A DNA stretch of 12,419 nucleotides from CAYRWR01 sp964537555 (GTDB taxonomy: Bacteria; Spirochaetota; Brevinematia; Brevinematales; CAYRWR01), in NCBI GenBank assembly GCA_964537555.1, contig CAZIAD010000071.1, forward strand, positions 1 through 12,419, in the 5' to 3' direction. Within the stretch, counting starts at the first letter, position 1. Each line of letters starts with the position of its first letter. Below are positions 1-5,663 of the stretch, in pieces. A program made the position numbers and the translations under genes. The notes beneath the pieces were generated by a model. That model saw only the letters and a program-made list of their open reading frames with translations, did not search any database and was not told the DNA's origin.

Positions 1-71
1 TGCACTCTCAGCCACCATTTCGCGGTGGAATGCCCAACAGTCCCACCGACCAAGGGCCTTTTTCTTTGCCA

Positions 72-107
72 GGCGTTTCTTTTGTGGCCCTGGACAAAAG
101 AAATGCC
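72..107. repeat. 14-bp inverted repeat (hairpin)
   Basis: The arm GGCGTTTCTTTTGT (72-85) pairs with ACAAAAGAAATGCC (94-107): 13 Watson-Crick pairs and one G-U, around an 8-nt loop GGCCCTGG (86-93). Six loop bases (86-91, GGCCCT) are complementary to AGGGCC at 53-58, so a pseudoknot is possible. No T-tract follows on the plus strand, so it does not look like a simple terminator. Confidence 0.8.
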
Positions 108-114
108 GTAGCCT

Positions 115-172
115 GCCGGTTGACACCGGCAAAGGCATTTTGTGGCGGCCTAGGCACCGGCTCCTGCCGCCA
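115..172. repeat. Two further hairpins in the upstream stretch
   Basis: GCCGGT (115-120) pairs perfectly with ACCGGC (125-130) over the loop TGAC; the flanking GCC (111-113) and GGC (134-136) can extend it across an internal loop. Then TGGCGGC (143-149) pairs with GCCGCCA (166-172) around a 16-nt loop. With the hairpin at 72-107 this makes three stems in about 100 bases. Confidence 0.7.
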
Positions 173-254
173 GGCCGGCACCACCGGGCTACTCCCGCCT
201 GCTGACGCATCCGGGAAGCCCTAGACCCTCCCATTGACTCTGACAATGGCACCA

Positions 255-294
255 GGTGGCAGCCTATGCACGTCCTCCCGACGACAGGGGAGCA
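255..294. repeat. Direct repeat, copy 1
   Basis: A 40-bp unit starting GGTGGCAGCCTATG that recurs at 382-420, matching at about 33 of 40 positions with one single-base gap. Its 3' end forms a hairpin with flanking sequence: AGGGG (286-290), loop AGCA, CCCCT (295-299). The copies start 127 bp apart, which is not a multiple of three, so the repeat is more likely a DNA or RNA feature than a protein repeat. Confidence 0.75.
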
Positions 295-381
295 CCCCTT
301 CGGTAGTAGAGTACAATACAGGGTAGAGACTCAGGGTGACAGGCTCGGCAAGTCCCCTAATCTGTGCCCGGCCAAGTAACC

Positions 382-420
382 GGTGGCAGCCTATGTACGT
401 TCTCCTACCGCCAGGGAGCA
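382..420. repeat. Direct repeat, copy 2
   Basis: The second, diverged copy of the unit at 255-294. Its 3' end also forms a hairpin with flanking sequence: AGGGAG (413-418) pairs with CTCCCT (428-433). The downstream arms of the two copies differ, yet each pairs with its own repeat, which hints that structure is maintained. Confidence 0.75.
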
Positions 421-453
421 GGATGTCCTCCCTCATGAGGAAAACCCAACCTC

Positions 454-489
454 ATGCCCGTATTTCCGGGGCATATACCTATGCCCCGG
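454..489 (+). promoter_or_regulatory. Mutually exclusive stem-loops (attenuator-like)
   Basis: CCGGGGCATA (466-475) pairs perfectly with TATGCCCCGG (480-489) over the loop TACC. An upstream ATGCCC (454-459) is complementary to GGGCAT (469-474), inside the left arm of that stem, so only one of the two helices can form. No U-tract follows the stronger stem, so it is not a standard terminator. A role in fliJ expression is not shown, because the fliJ promoter found here lies downstream. Confidence 0.5.
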
Positions 490-497
490 GGCAAATC

Positions 498-532
498 AGT
501 CGAAAGTCAGAAGTGCAGAGTCAAAAGTCATT
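498..532. repeat. Five degenerate tandem heptamers (AGTCNAA-like)
   Basis: Five consecutive 7-mers beginning AGT follow each other without spacing: agtcgaa, agtcaga, a more diverged third unit, agtcaaa and agtcatt. The period is exactly seven over 35 bp. This is a short intergenic tandem array; no function is evident. Confidence 0.65.
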
Positions 533-606
533 ACAGATTAAACTGTGTACCGTGATTTTAATCCTGAAAAAGGGCTAACAGTCTCCAATTTTTAATCATG
601 CACCAT

Positions 607-635
607 TTGACACTCTTCAGGAATAGAGATAAAAT
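607..635 (+). promoter_or_regulatory. Sigma-70-type promoter of the flagellar operon
   Basis: Perfect -35 TTGACA (607-612), a 17-bp spacer, and -10 TAAAAT (630-635). Transcription would start near 642, leaving only about 11 nt before the fliJ start. A TATAAT at 635-640 is 22 bp from the -35, too far to pair with it. No sigma-28-type motif was seen. Confidence 0.65.
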
Positions 636-652
636 ATAATGTAGGAAGGGCT

Positions 653-1111
653 ATGAAAAAATTTACCTTTAAACTCCAGCGGCTCCTGGAGATCCGGGAA
701 AAGAAAGAAGAAGAAGCCCGGATCGCATTGGCTAAAGTAAGCGGGGAATACCAGAAAGTGGTCAATGAAAAGGCCCATGCCCTGGATCAGGTATCACAGA
801 CCCGTAAACGCCTCAGTAAGGATAAGGATAAAAAGCTGACCCTGCAGGCTCTGCAGGCCTATGACCGGCTGTCTCAGGATGTAGACCTGGCTGTAGTGGA
901 GCTGGACCGGCAGATCGCAGCCCGTAAAAAGATCATGGATGAAAAGCTGGCTATCTATACTAAAAAGAAGCAGGATAAGCGGGCGGTAGAGATCTTAAAA
1001 GAAAAAGCCCTGGCCCGTTATGAAGAAGAGACCCAGAGGACGGAACAGAAAGAGATGGATGAGATAGCTAAGAATATATATTTACAGCACCAGGAGCAGG
1101 ACAGGGGCTAA
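653..1111 (+). CDS. fliJ: Flagellar export chaperone FliJ
   Basis: FliJ is a small cytoplasmic coiled-coil protein of the flagellar type III export apparatus. In the family it binds the FliI ATPase ring, cycles export chaperones and links the ring to FlhA. The 152 residues match the usual length. The N-terminus (FKLQRLLEIREKKEEEA) is characteristic, and nearly the whole chain is charged heptad sequence predicted to form two long antiparallel helices. The ATG is preceded by AGGAAGGG (643-650). It is the first gene of a three-gene unit with a lytic transglycosylase and flbB. Unusually, fliI is not directly upstream; 640 bp of gene-free DNA and a separate promoter lie there instead. FliJ proteins are weakly conserved, so the call rests on the N-terminus, length and neighbours. 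Confidence 0.87.
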   Translation: MKKFTFKLQRLLEIREKKEEEARIALAKVSGEYQKVVNEKAHALDQVSQTRKRLSKDKDKKLTLQALQAYDRLSQDVDLAVVELDRQIAARKKIMDEKLAIYTKKKQDKRAVEILKEKALARYEEETQRTEQKEMDEIAKNIYLQHQEQDRG

Positions 1112-1174
1112 AGCAGCCCGGCCTTATTCCGATAAGTAATACAAGAGAATGAGTCGTCGATCAAGGAGGGGAAC

Positions 1175-1903
1175 ATGATTGAATCGATTTCAGGTATAAT
1201 GGGACGTATTCAGGGCATTCAGGAACGCATAGACCAGATCAGCTCCCTGGGAAAGTTCAGCCCTGTTAATCCTGTACCTAAATACACACCCAAGTCTTCC
1301 CAGAATGAAGAAAAACAACCCGGACAGAGCTTTTCCCAGGTATTGGGAGAGGTCATGGCCCAGGATAGCGAAAATAGCACTGCTCCACTGGGCGGCATAG
1401 ACCTGGGACGTTTTGACCAGGTGGTAGGCAGCACCCAGGATTCACAGGCCATGCTTCAGAATATGTACAAGACTCTGCAGCAGGGGCAGAATCAGGATAT
1501 TGGTTCTATCATTAAAGAAGCCTCTTCCAAATACGGTGTAGATGAAAATCTCATCAAAGCAGTGATCAAGCAGGAGTCCCAGTTTACCCAGAAGGCAGTA
1601 TCGTCCAAAGGGGCCCAGGGTTATATGCAGCTCATGCCCCGTACCGCCGAGCTGTTGGGAGTAACAGACTCTTTCGATCCCCGGCAGAATATCATGGGGG
1701 GCACCAAGTACCTCAGCATCATGATGGAAAAGTATAAAGGGGATGTAGTAAAGAGTGTGGCCGCCTATAATGCGGGGCCCAATGCGGTAGACCGGGCGGG
1801 GGGCATCCCTAATTATGATGAGACCAAAGACTATGTCAATCAGGTCCTGAAAAACTATTATGAATATAACCGCCTCGATGAGAGCGGAATCCCGGGAGGA
1901 TAA
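1175..1903 (+). CDS. Lytic transglycosylase (SLT family 1) of the flagellar operon
   Basis: This 242-residue protein probably cleaves peptidoglycan glycan strands so that the flagellar rod can pass the wall. Residues 1-105 are low-complexity, Gln/Ser-rich and without recognised domain. Residues 108-232 form an SLT (Slt70-like) fold: catalytic Glu134 in IKQES, then the family motifs GAQGYMQLMP (147-156) and VAAYNAGPNAV (195-205). The start has a strong site, AAGGAGGGG (1163-1171). There is no classical signal peptide, so export may use the flagellar export apparatus, as for the rod-cap muramidase FlgJ; this is inference. It follows fliJ by 63 bp and overlaps the flbB ribosome-binding region. 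It may fill the wall-hydrolysing role of FlgJ, which uses an unrelated catalytic fold in Proteobacteria. Confidence 0.88.
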   Translation: MIESISGIMGRIQGIQERIDQISSLGKFSPVNPVPKYTPKSSQNEEKQPGQSFSQVLGEVMAQDSENSTAPLGGIDLGRFDQVVGSTQDSQAMLQNMYKTLQQGQNQDIGSIIKEASSKYGVDENLIKAVIKQESQFTQKAVSSKGAQGYMQLMPRTAELLGVTDSFDPRQNIMGGTKYLSIMMEKYKGDVVKSVAAYNAGPNAVDRAGGIPNYDETKDYVNQVLKNYYEYNRLDESGIPGG

Positions 1904-1904
1904 T

Positions 1905-2486
1905 GTGGAACGCAGCCGAAGGATACTATTTCTCCTCCTCATCAATCTGGGACTGGCTTTTGTCTCACTGTACATCCTGGACTTTCTCCAGGTCATAGAC
2001 TATCGCCAGGTCATATCCAAAGTACCCTTCATGCAGGAGTCTCCCTCCGCCCGTATAGAGGACCCCTATCTGCTGGAAAAGGTAGAGCTGGAAAAAAAGT
2101 GGGAAGTCCTCAATGAAAAAGTAAAAAACCTGGAAGAAGCCCAGGTAGCCCTGGAGCAGGACCGGAAAAAGCTGGAACTGGAAAAGGAAGAAATCGAAAA
2201 CAAACGCCTGGAAGTGGAAAACCTGCTGGCTCAGTGGGAACAGTCCAAGCAGGATAAGTCGACTTATGAAAAACGGGTCAATGAGATCGCCGTCAATATC
2301 GTGAACATGCCCCCCGAAAAGTCTGTAGCTATCCTGTCAGAGCTGGATGACCTGCTCATCATAGACATACTCCGCAAGATAGATGCCAATGCCGTGACCG
2401 CGAACTCCCAGTCCCTTTCCCCTTATCTGCTCAGCCTTATGGACAGGGAACAGGCCGCCCGTATCACCCTCAAGATGAGTCAATAG
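1905..2486 (+). CDS. flbB: Periplasmic flagellar collar protein FlbB
   Basis: FlbB is a spirochaete-specific motor protein. In Borrelia it sits at the base of the periplasmic collar and is needed for collar assembly and stator arrangement. This copy has one membrane helix (about residues 7-28), a long charged coiled coil (55-127), and a compact C-terminal domain (128-190) containing MPPEKSVAILSEL, like MgtE_N and MotE. I chose the GTG at 1905 (193 residues) because GGGAGGA (1894-1900) sits 4 nt upstream. ATGs in the same frame at 1860 and 1878 lie inside the preceding gene and lack ribosome sites. The gene begins 1 nt after the transglycosylase stop, suggesting translational coupling. The family call rests on architecture, length and the fliJ neighbourhood; a MotE-like chaperone is the main alternative. 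Confidence 0.77.
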   Translation: MERSRRILFLLLINLGLAFVSLYILDFLQVIDYRQVISKVPFMQESPSARIEDPYLLEKVELEKKWEVLNEKVKNLEEAQVALEQDRKKLELEKEEIENKRLEVENLLAQWEQSKQDKSTYEKRVNEIAVNIVNMPPEKSVAILSELDDLLIIDILRKIDANAVTANSQSLSPYLLSLMDREQAARITLKMSQ

Positions 2487-2508
2487 TCGATAGTTTCACT
2501 GGAAAACA

Positions 2509-2558
2509 GGGCAGGCATAGTCAGAAATATTTTCTATCTGTGCCTGCCCATTTTTATT
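2509..2558 (+). terminator. Rho-independent terminator of the flagellar operon (possibly bidirectional)
   Basis: GGGCAGGCA (2509-2517) pairs perfectly with TGCCTGCCC (2541-2549); an inner AGAAA/TTTCT stem may stack above. ATTTTTATT follows on the plus strand. On the minus strand the stem is followed by TGTTTTCC, so it may also stop the convergent SH3/beta-helix gene. Confidence 0.85.
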
Positions 2559-2590
2559 AGTGCTTAGCTGGAGCAGCCCCGGTTTTTCCG

Positions 2591-3835
2591 TTAATAGTCT
2601 TCCTCATAGCCCTCGTAGCCGCCGTCCCCTTCTTCTCCGTCATAGATGCCTTCATCGTAGCCTTCTTCATTGGCACTCATGCTGTTCTGCCCCCATTCAT
2701 TATTCCGCAGACTGAGCCACTCATAGGGAGAGTCATCACTGCTGATCTCATTGGACCAGTCTATGGCTATTCCTCCTCCATTGTTATCTATTCTGCAGCC
2801 TTCTATCAGAACATCTCGGTCCTGACTGTCCAGGTTAATCGCGTACTCATAATTTTCATGAAAGTAGCAATTCCGGGCCATCAGGCCCTCATTGCGGTAA
2901 CTGTAGATTCCCATCCATCCGCATCCATTGATATCACAATCTACAAAGCTGATATTCCGGGAGCTATTGACACTGATCACCATCCCGGAACAGGACTCAG
3001 TGACCGGTATATGGTGCTTGAGGGTGATATTTTGTATGGTAATGCCGGTGGAGTTTATTATAGTCAGGACATCATCATACTGACTGGTACAGATCAGCAT
3101 TACCTCTTCAGTGGCCTTAATTGTGATATCGTTAAGATTTTCTATCCGGATAGATACATCACTCCGGTAGTCCCCCTGCTTTATCAAAATAGTCATGCCG
3201 GCATGTGCATTATCCAGGGCTTCCTGGAGGGTGCTGTATTCACCACCAGGGCCTACGGTAATCAGGTCTTCATCCTGGTTGGGGGCAGGGATCTGGATCT
3301 TGTTTTGTACCGTCCCCCCATAGACCCATACGACCTTGCCGTCTCTCATCTTTACTTTGTAAAAGGGCTCATTGTAGGTCTTGCCCCGCAGTTCCACTTT
3401 GCTGGTCTCTTCTGTGATATAGCCCAGGTACTCCACTTCCTCGTTTTTTTGTATGCTGGCCACCGCTTTGGCCTTGAGGTCAGGTGTATCCCGGACATTT
3501 ACCTTGTCCAGCCAGCATACCAGGATTTTTTTAGGGAGCAGAGTAGCGGCATGGACCCAGCCCTCAGTGCCGTCCCGGGTCGTGATCATGGCCCAGCTCT
3601 TTGTGTATTCTTTTCCATTGAGGGTGATGGTCGTTTCGTTCCTGGTCTTTTTTCCGGAGTAGGTCACATCTTCACCCAGACTGAGCTGTTTCACTACTTT
3701 TCCATTCAGGTCAGGAGTAGCCCTCACATTCACTTTATCTACCCAGGCATAGTAGAGTTTATCTGCCTTGACCTGCCCTCCGTAGCTCAGGCTGACTATC
3801 AGCATCATCATGATCAGGATTAATGCTTTTTTCAT
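2591..3835 (-). CDS. Exported protein with two SH3-like domains and a beta-helix
   Basis: The product (414 residues) has a signal peptide (about 1-24: MKK, a hydrophobic core, then SYGGQVKA). Two duplicated SH3-like domains follow (about 27-101 and 103-180), each with the pattern W-[VL]-DKVNVR-x-TPDL. Next comes a right-handed parallel beta-helix (190-385) opening VGPGGEYSTLQEALDNA. The last 27 residues are almost only Glu, Asp, Gly and Tyr. SH3b domains often bind cell wall and beta-helices often bind or cleave polysaccharide, so a periplasmic or surface role with glycans is plausible. I see no clear catalytic set, so no activity is assigned. The ATG at 3835 has GGGGG six bases upstream and starts a clean signal peptide; a GTG at 3865 would add ten residues with no better site. 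It converges on flbB and diverges from the lipoprotein gene. Confidence 0.8.
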   Translation of the reverse strand: MKKALILIMMMLIVSLSYGGQVKADKLYYAWVDKVNVRATPDLNGKVVKQLSLGEDVTYSGKKTRNETTITLNGKEYTKSWAMITTRDGTEGWVHAATLLPKKILVCWLDKVNVRDTPDLKAKAVASIQKNEEVEYLGYITEETSKVELRGKTYNEPFYKVKMRDGKVVWVYGGTVQNKIQIPAPNQDEDLITVGPGGEYSTLQEALDNAHAGMTILIKQGDYRSDVSIRIENLNDITIKATEEVMLICTSQYDDVLTIINSTGITIQNITLKHHIPVTESCSGMVISVNSSRNISFVDCDINGCGWMGIYSYRNEGLMARNCYFHENYEYAINLDSQDRDVLIEGCRIDNNGGGIAIDWSNEISSDDSPYEWLSLRNNEWGQNSMSANEEGYDEGIYDGEEGDGGYEGYEEDY

Positions 3836-3878
3836 AGCGGCCCCCATATTTGATTTTTTAAACACTCTCTATTAATGT

Positions 3879-3908
3879 ATTTTACATACAGCAGCTGGAA
3901 AAAAGCAA
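3879..3908 (-). promoter_or_regulatory. Possible promoter of the SH3/beta-helix gene
   Basis: On the minus strand TTGCTT (3908-3903), an 18-bp spacer, and TAAAAT (3884-3879). The -10 equals that of the fliJ promoter, but the -35 is poor. The leader would be about 37 nt. I found no clear promoter for the divergent lipoprotein gene in the same 100 bp. Confidence 0.4.
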
Positions 3909-3936
3909 TTAGCAATGAAAATTATGGAGAAAAAAT

Positions 3937-4866
3937 ATGAAAAAAGTCTGTCTTTTAGCTGTCCTGGCTTTCATTCTGTCTGCCTGTGGAGGACGGGGGC
4001 CCTCTGTGATTCCTCTGCCGGGCAGCACTTTATTTCCTGAAGGGATTGCGGCTCACAGCGGCTACACCGATCTCTATGTGGGCTCTACAGATGACGGTAC
4101 CATACTCCGCGTCGACCCTCTGAGCGGATCTGCCTATGTCTTTTCTCCCGGGGGAGCCGACGGACGCAATACCGCTAACGGACTCTGCATCGATGACCAG
4201 GGCCGGCTCTGGGTAGCCGGGGGAGACAGCGGAGATATCTATGTCTACAATATCACCAATGCCGCACTGATACGGCATTTTCACACCGGGATGGGTGGTT
4301 TTATCAATGATATAGCGGTTAGCTCCCGGGGGGTGGCCTATATCACGGACTCTCAGCGTCCTTACCTCTATAGAGTGCTGTCACTCACTACTCCCGGGGA
4401 TGATCTGAGTCCCTGGGTCAATTTCTCCGGCTCAGATGCCTACACACCAGGGATCTTTAATTTTAATGGTATAGCTGTCACATCAGACGGCTTTTATGTA
4501 ATTACCGTCAATTCAGGCCGGGGTGAGCTCGTGATCATCAATGCTACTCAGGCCAGCTATTTCAGGGCAAATCTCCCTAAAGAACACCTCCTGTCCGGGG
4601 ATGGACTGCTCCTGGATGGCCGGGATCTCTATGTGAGCCAGAACCGTAAGCAGACTATAGCCCATTTTGTCCTGGATGGAGGGGATATTCCCGGATTCAG
4701 TTACAGGGGGAGCTATCACTCCGACGATTTTGCTTTTAACACCACTCTGGCCCGTCTGGGAGAGAGGCTCTATGTAGTCAATGGCCAGCTCGATAAAAAA
4801 GAAAAAGGCCCTCTGTTGCCCTTTACGATCCGGGCCCTCGATCTGCCTCTGGTAACGGGGAAATAG
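3937..4866 (+). CDS. Beta-propeller lipoprotein (SMP-30/NHL-like)
   Basis: A 309-residue lipoprotein. The signal peptide ends in a lipobox LSAC with the lipid-bearing Cys17, so the mature protein is membrane-anchored. The rest is a run of about six propeller blades with repeated motifs such as DLYVGSTDDGTILRVDP, GLCIDDQGRLWVAGG, DIAVSSRGVAYITDS, GIAVTSDGFYVIT and GERLYVVNG. This resembles the SMP-30/gluconolactonase and NHL group. Enzymatic lactonases use metal-binding Glu/Asn/Asp residues that I cannot place with confidence, so it may be a binding or scaffolding protein rather than an enzyme. The ATG has a modest site (GGAG at about 3926-3929). It is divergent from the SH3/beta-helix gene, and the shared envelope location suggests related roles. 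No terminator hairpin directly follows its stop. Confidence 0.75.
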   Translation: MKKVCLLAVLAFILSACGGRGPSVIPLPGSTLFPEGIAAHSGYTDLYVGSTDDGTILRVDPLSGSAYVFSPGGADGRNTANGLCIDDQGRLWVAGGDSGDIYVYNITNAALIRHFHTGMGGFINDIAVSSRGVAYITDSQRPYLYRVLSLTTPGDDLSPWVNFSGSDAYTPGIFNFNGIAVTSDGFYVITVNSGRGELVIINATQASYFRANLPKEHLLSGDGLLLDGRDLYVSQNRKQTIAHFVLDGGDIPGFSYRGSYHSDDFAFNTTLARLGERLYVVNGQLDKKEKGPLLPFTIRALDLPLVTGK

Positions 4867-5120
4867 GATAGGGGGAAATAATAAAGCCTTTTCTGTTATA
4901 TGCGACCCCGCGGGAACGGTTCAGGAGAGCCTGTGGCCCCCTGCTGCCTCTATAGCCTCTGCCGGCACATGGTTAAGCAGCTATCAGGCAGGGGCAGAGG
5001 ACGGTACTACTGCCCACCCGGAGCCTGGCTGGTATATGCCTCGTCTGATAGTGCATGAGCAGAACCGGACTGAGAGTCCCTTTACATGCCAGCCTGGACA
5101 TGCCTCCGGCATATATTAAA
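4867..5120. other. Gene-free structured stretch
   Basis: No convincing gene; a 52-codon frame (4900-5058) lacks a ribosome site. Pairing segments: CCTCTGCC (4956-4963) with GGCAGAGG (4993-5000); GGACT (5067-5071) with AGTCC (5075-5079); and a longer-range TATATGCC (5033-5040) with GGCATATA (5108-5115), closing a domain of about 80 nt. ACATGCC occurs twice 14 bp apart (5084, 5098). The 10-mer GGTATATGCC (5031-5040) is the reverse complement of 470-479 in the other structured stretch. Non-coding RNA and repeat debris are both possible. Confidence 0.5.
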
Positions 5121-5145
5121 AGAATACCCCCGGTTACCCGGGGGT
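5115..5145 (-). terminator. Terminator of the small membrane protein gene
   Basis: ACCCCCGG (5126-5133) and CCGGGGGT (5138-5145) form a perfect 8-bp stem with a 4-nt loop. On the minus strand it lies 18 nt after the stop codon and is followed by ATTCTTTTAATAT. On the plus strand no T-tract follows, so I assign it to the minus strand. Confidence 0.7.
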
Positions 5146-5163
5146 TGAGATGTTTCAGTTAGC

Positions 5164-5523
5164 TTAATCCCTGTCCACACCCAGATCCATGAGCCGCTGC
5201 TGGGTAAATTCCTTGAATTCTTTAGGTATCAGTTTGGCCTTTTCCGCGTCATTGAGGCGGGGGACCACCGAGGACATCAGGGCGGTATTGGTGTCCGGTA
5301 CCAGGATGGCAAAAGGCAGTATGATGATCAGGGCCAGCACCAGTTTTTTGAGATAGTCGGCAATGCTTTTCTTATTCTCCTGAGAGTCATTTTTCCCGGC
5401 CGCGTGGGTGATGAGCAGTATGATCAGCACCATAATGGCAAATACCACTACTGCCAGAAATGCCAGTATAATATTGTGAATAATGTCCAGCTGCATGATC
5501 CAGTAGATCTGAAATCCAGTCAT
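5164..5523 (-). CDS. Small two-helix membrane protein, phage-type
   Basis: A 119-residue protein with two membrane helices (about 15-39 and 58-76) joined by a short polar loop (AAGKNDSQENKKS). A soluble tail follows: VPDTNTALMSSVVPRL (75-90), then about 29 residues ending in acidic ones. From memory, the order of two helices, an IP-[ST]-KE-like motif and a short amphipathic tail resembles small membrane proteins common in tailed phages and prophages, of unknown function. No other phage gene is visible here, so it may be an isolated remnant or a domesticated gene. The ATG has AAAGGAG 7 nt upstream, and a promoter and terminator frame it as a complete single-gene unit. I cannot assign a function; a holin-like role is only speculation. 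Confidence 0.6.
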   Translation of the reverse strand: MTGFQIYWIMQLDIIHNIILAFLAVVVFAIMVLIILLITHAAGKNDSQENKKSIADYLKKLVLALIIILPFAILVPDTNTALMSSVVPRLNDAEKAKLIPKEFKEFTQQRLMDLGVDRD

Positions 5524-5560
5524 AATCTTCTCCTTTAGTAACTGATTTACCTGCAGTCTA

Positions 5561-5588
5561 AGTATAACACTATATGAGCGAATTCCAA
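5561..5588 (-). promoter_or_regulatory. Promoter of the small membrane protein gene
   Basis: On the minus strand TTGGAA (5588-5583), a 16-bp spacer, and TATACT (5566-5561). The start would fall near 5554, about 30 nt before the ATG. Confidence 0.5.
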
Positions 5589-5615
5589 GCCGCAGGATAG
5601 ATTTTTTTCATTATC

Positions 5616-5644
5616 TTGATATATCGGGCCGGCTTTCTTAAACT
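5616..5644 (+). promoter_or_regulatory. Promoter of the membrane methyltransferase gene
   Basis: TTGATA (5616-5621), a 17-bp spacer, and TAAACT (5639-5644). The same -10 occurs before hisS and the RRM gene. The leader would be only about 13 nt, short like that of fliJ. This also explains why the upstream in-frame TTG at 5616 is an unlikely start. Confidence 0.55.
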
Positions 5645-5663
5645 CTTCTTAAAAGGAGATAAG

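Larger units (their letters stand above)
1..640. other. Gene-free, GC-rich structured stretch upstream of fliJ
   Basis: I see no convincing gene here on either strand. The open frames are short, lack ribosome binding sites and have odd, Pro/Arg/Cys-rich compositions. The stretch holds successive hairpins (72-107, 115-130, 143-172), a diverged direct repeat (255-294 and 382-420), competing stems at 454-489, and tandem heptamers at 498-532. Near the left edge CCACC (12-16), GGTGG (24-28) and CCACC (43-47) could also pair in two alternative ways. In many spirochaetes fliI lies directly before fliJ, so this stretch sits at a break in a usually continuous operon. It could be a non-coding RNA, an inserted repeat element or decayed sequence; I cannot tell which. 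Confidence 0.7.

Noticed and set aside
30..578. Short open frames on both strands in the left stretch (for example 30-224, minus 221-436, 336-578)
   Set aside because: No ribosome sites, odd composition, overlap with hairpins and with a repeat out of triplet phase.
2858..3823. 321-codon plus-strand frame opposite the beta-helix gene
   Set aside because: Antisense shadow; the minus-strand protein has a signal peptide and clear domains.
4900..5058. 52-codon frame in the gap after the lipoprotein gene
   Set aside because: No ribosome site, no recognisable motif, and it lies across hairpin segments.
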